Assembly (NCBI RefSeq): GCF_000718135.1
Contig: NZ_JOEM01000018.1
Span: 1 to 64,000, forward strand
Reading direction: 5' to 3'
From: Streptomyces cyaneofuscatus
GTDB lineage: Bacteria > Actinomycetota > Actinomycetes > Streptomycetales > Streptomycetaceae
Length of the DNA: 64,000 nucleotides
The position numbers and the translations under genes are program-made. Numbering within the stretch: the first letter of the stretch is position 1; the number at the start of each line of letters is the position of its first letter. Shown one piece after another: positions 63,749 to 64,000 of the stretch. The notes beneath the pieces were generated by a model. It searched no databases, was not told the origin of the DNA, and saw only the letters and a program-made list of their open reading frames with translations.

Positions 63749-64000
63749 AGGCTTGATGGCCCAGGCGGTCATCTCGTCGAGCATTTCGCGGTTGATCGCA
63801 CCCGATGCGGAGGACGCGACCTTCTGCTGGGCGTCGATGACGAAGGTGTAGGGGACCCCCCGGGACTGGATGATGCCCTTGGGCATGTCGAGGGTGGACT
63901 TGCCCAAGGGGTCGTGCAGATTCGGGTAGGTGACGTCGAACTCCCGGACGAAGGCCTTCGAGGCGCCGATGTTGCTTCCGTGGTTTATGCCGACCACGAC
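63725..64000 (-). CDS. C-terminal part of a TlpA/AhpC-TSA-like thioredoxin protein (truncated by window end)
   Basis: The frame is open to the end of the window, so the N-terminus with the redox C-x-x-C is not visible. The remaining ~91 residues carry NIGASKAFVREFDVTYPNLH, DPLGKSTLDMPKGIIQSRGV and the cis-proline region VPYTFVIDAQQKVASSASGA, followed by a C-terminal helix (INREMLDEMTAWAIK), typical of TlpA/ResA-type thiol-disulfide reductases. It ends in a basic tail (KPSKKPTGR). Confidence 0.75.
   Translation of the reverse strand, partial: VVVGINHGSNIGASKAFVREFDVTYPNLHDPLGKSTLDMPKGIIQSRGVPYTFVIDAQQKVASSASGAINREMLDEMTAWAIKPSKKPTGR

Overview
The window is chromosomal DNA from a Streptomyces or a very close relative. 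The base composition is very GC-rich, starts are a mix of ATG and GTG behind GGAGG-like ribosome sites, and family content is typical of the genus: XRE/DUF397 pairs, a DasR-type chitinase promoter, HspR/HAIR heat-shock control, an in-frame TTA codon in a regulator and a core-chromosome parS site. The dnaK operon, clpB, purA, fba, pyrE and dcd together indicate the conserved core of the chromosome rather than an arm or plasmid.

Layout. 1-7.8 kb: the end of a probable membrane kinase gene, an MFS permease, an acetyltransferase behind a LacI-type palindrome, a frameshifted remnant, an XRE/DUF397 pair, a secreted FG-GAP protein, a DCC protein, a coiled-coil membrane protein and a GNAT. 8-14.3 kb: a secreted beta-propeller protein, a CdaR/PucR-like regulator with a 10-bp repeat array at its promoter, a second DNA sliding clamp (DnaN paralogue) and a GH19 chitinase under a DasR-type promoter. 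14.6-19 kb: an operon of a small protein, a polyprenyl diphosphate synthase and an Lcp/MpaB-type haem oxygenase, then a membrane-anchored PstS-like protein. 19-26.7 kb: purA, a DAG-kinase-like protein, small proteins, a P450, a two-component system and an NmrA-like oxidoreductase. 26.8-30.5 kb: a kynurenine-pathway group (formamidase, kynureninase, tryptophan dioxygenase). 30.6-45.4 kb: a drug exporter, a C-S lyase, fba, pyrE (with a parS site between them), an epimerase, an SRPBCC protein, a membrane spermidine-synthase-like protein, an aminotransferase, a YbjN protein and clpB.

45.4-49.4 kb is the most unusual stretch. A tiny secreted peptide with two DITW motifs overlaps a gene for a Rieske-like protein that has lost its metal ligands. 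Divergent from them lie three tandem paralogous LuxR-type regulators. The second and third are nearly identical over their DNA-binding ends, and the second carries a TTA codon. I propose this as a candidate undescribed peptide/regulator system.

49.4-53.8 kb is the dnaK-grpE-dnaJ-hspR operon with two HspR (HAIR) boxes; clpB has a third, so HspR encoded here should repress both. 53.9-61.5 kb holds a divergent sugar transferase, an EtfD-like iron-sulfur membrane oxidoreductase, an FG-GAP lipoprotein, a Yip1-family membrane protein, a phosphoribosyltransferase, dcd, a small zinc-ribbon protein and tRNA-Gly(CCC). The last 2.5 kb, downstream of the tRNA, carries proteins of unknown role and may be an integration hot spot. 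It ends in a truncated thioredoxin-like gene.
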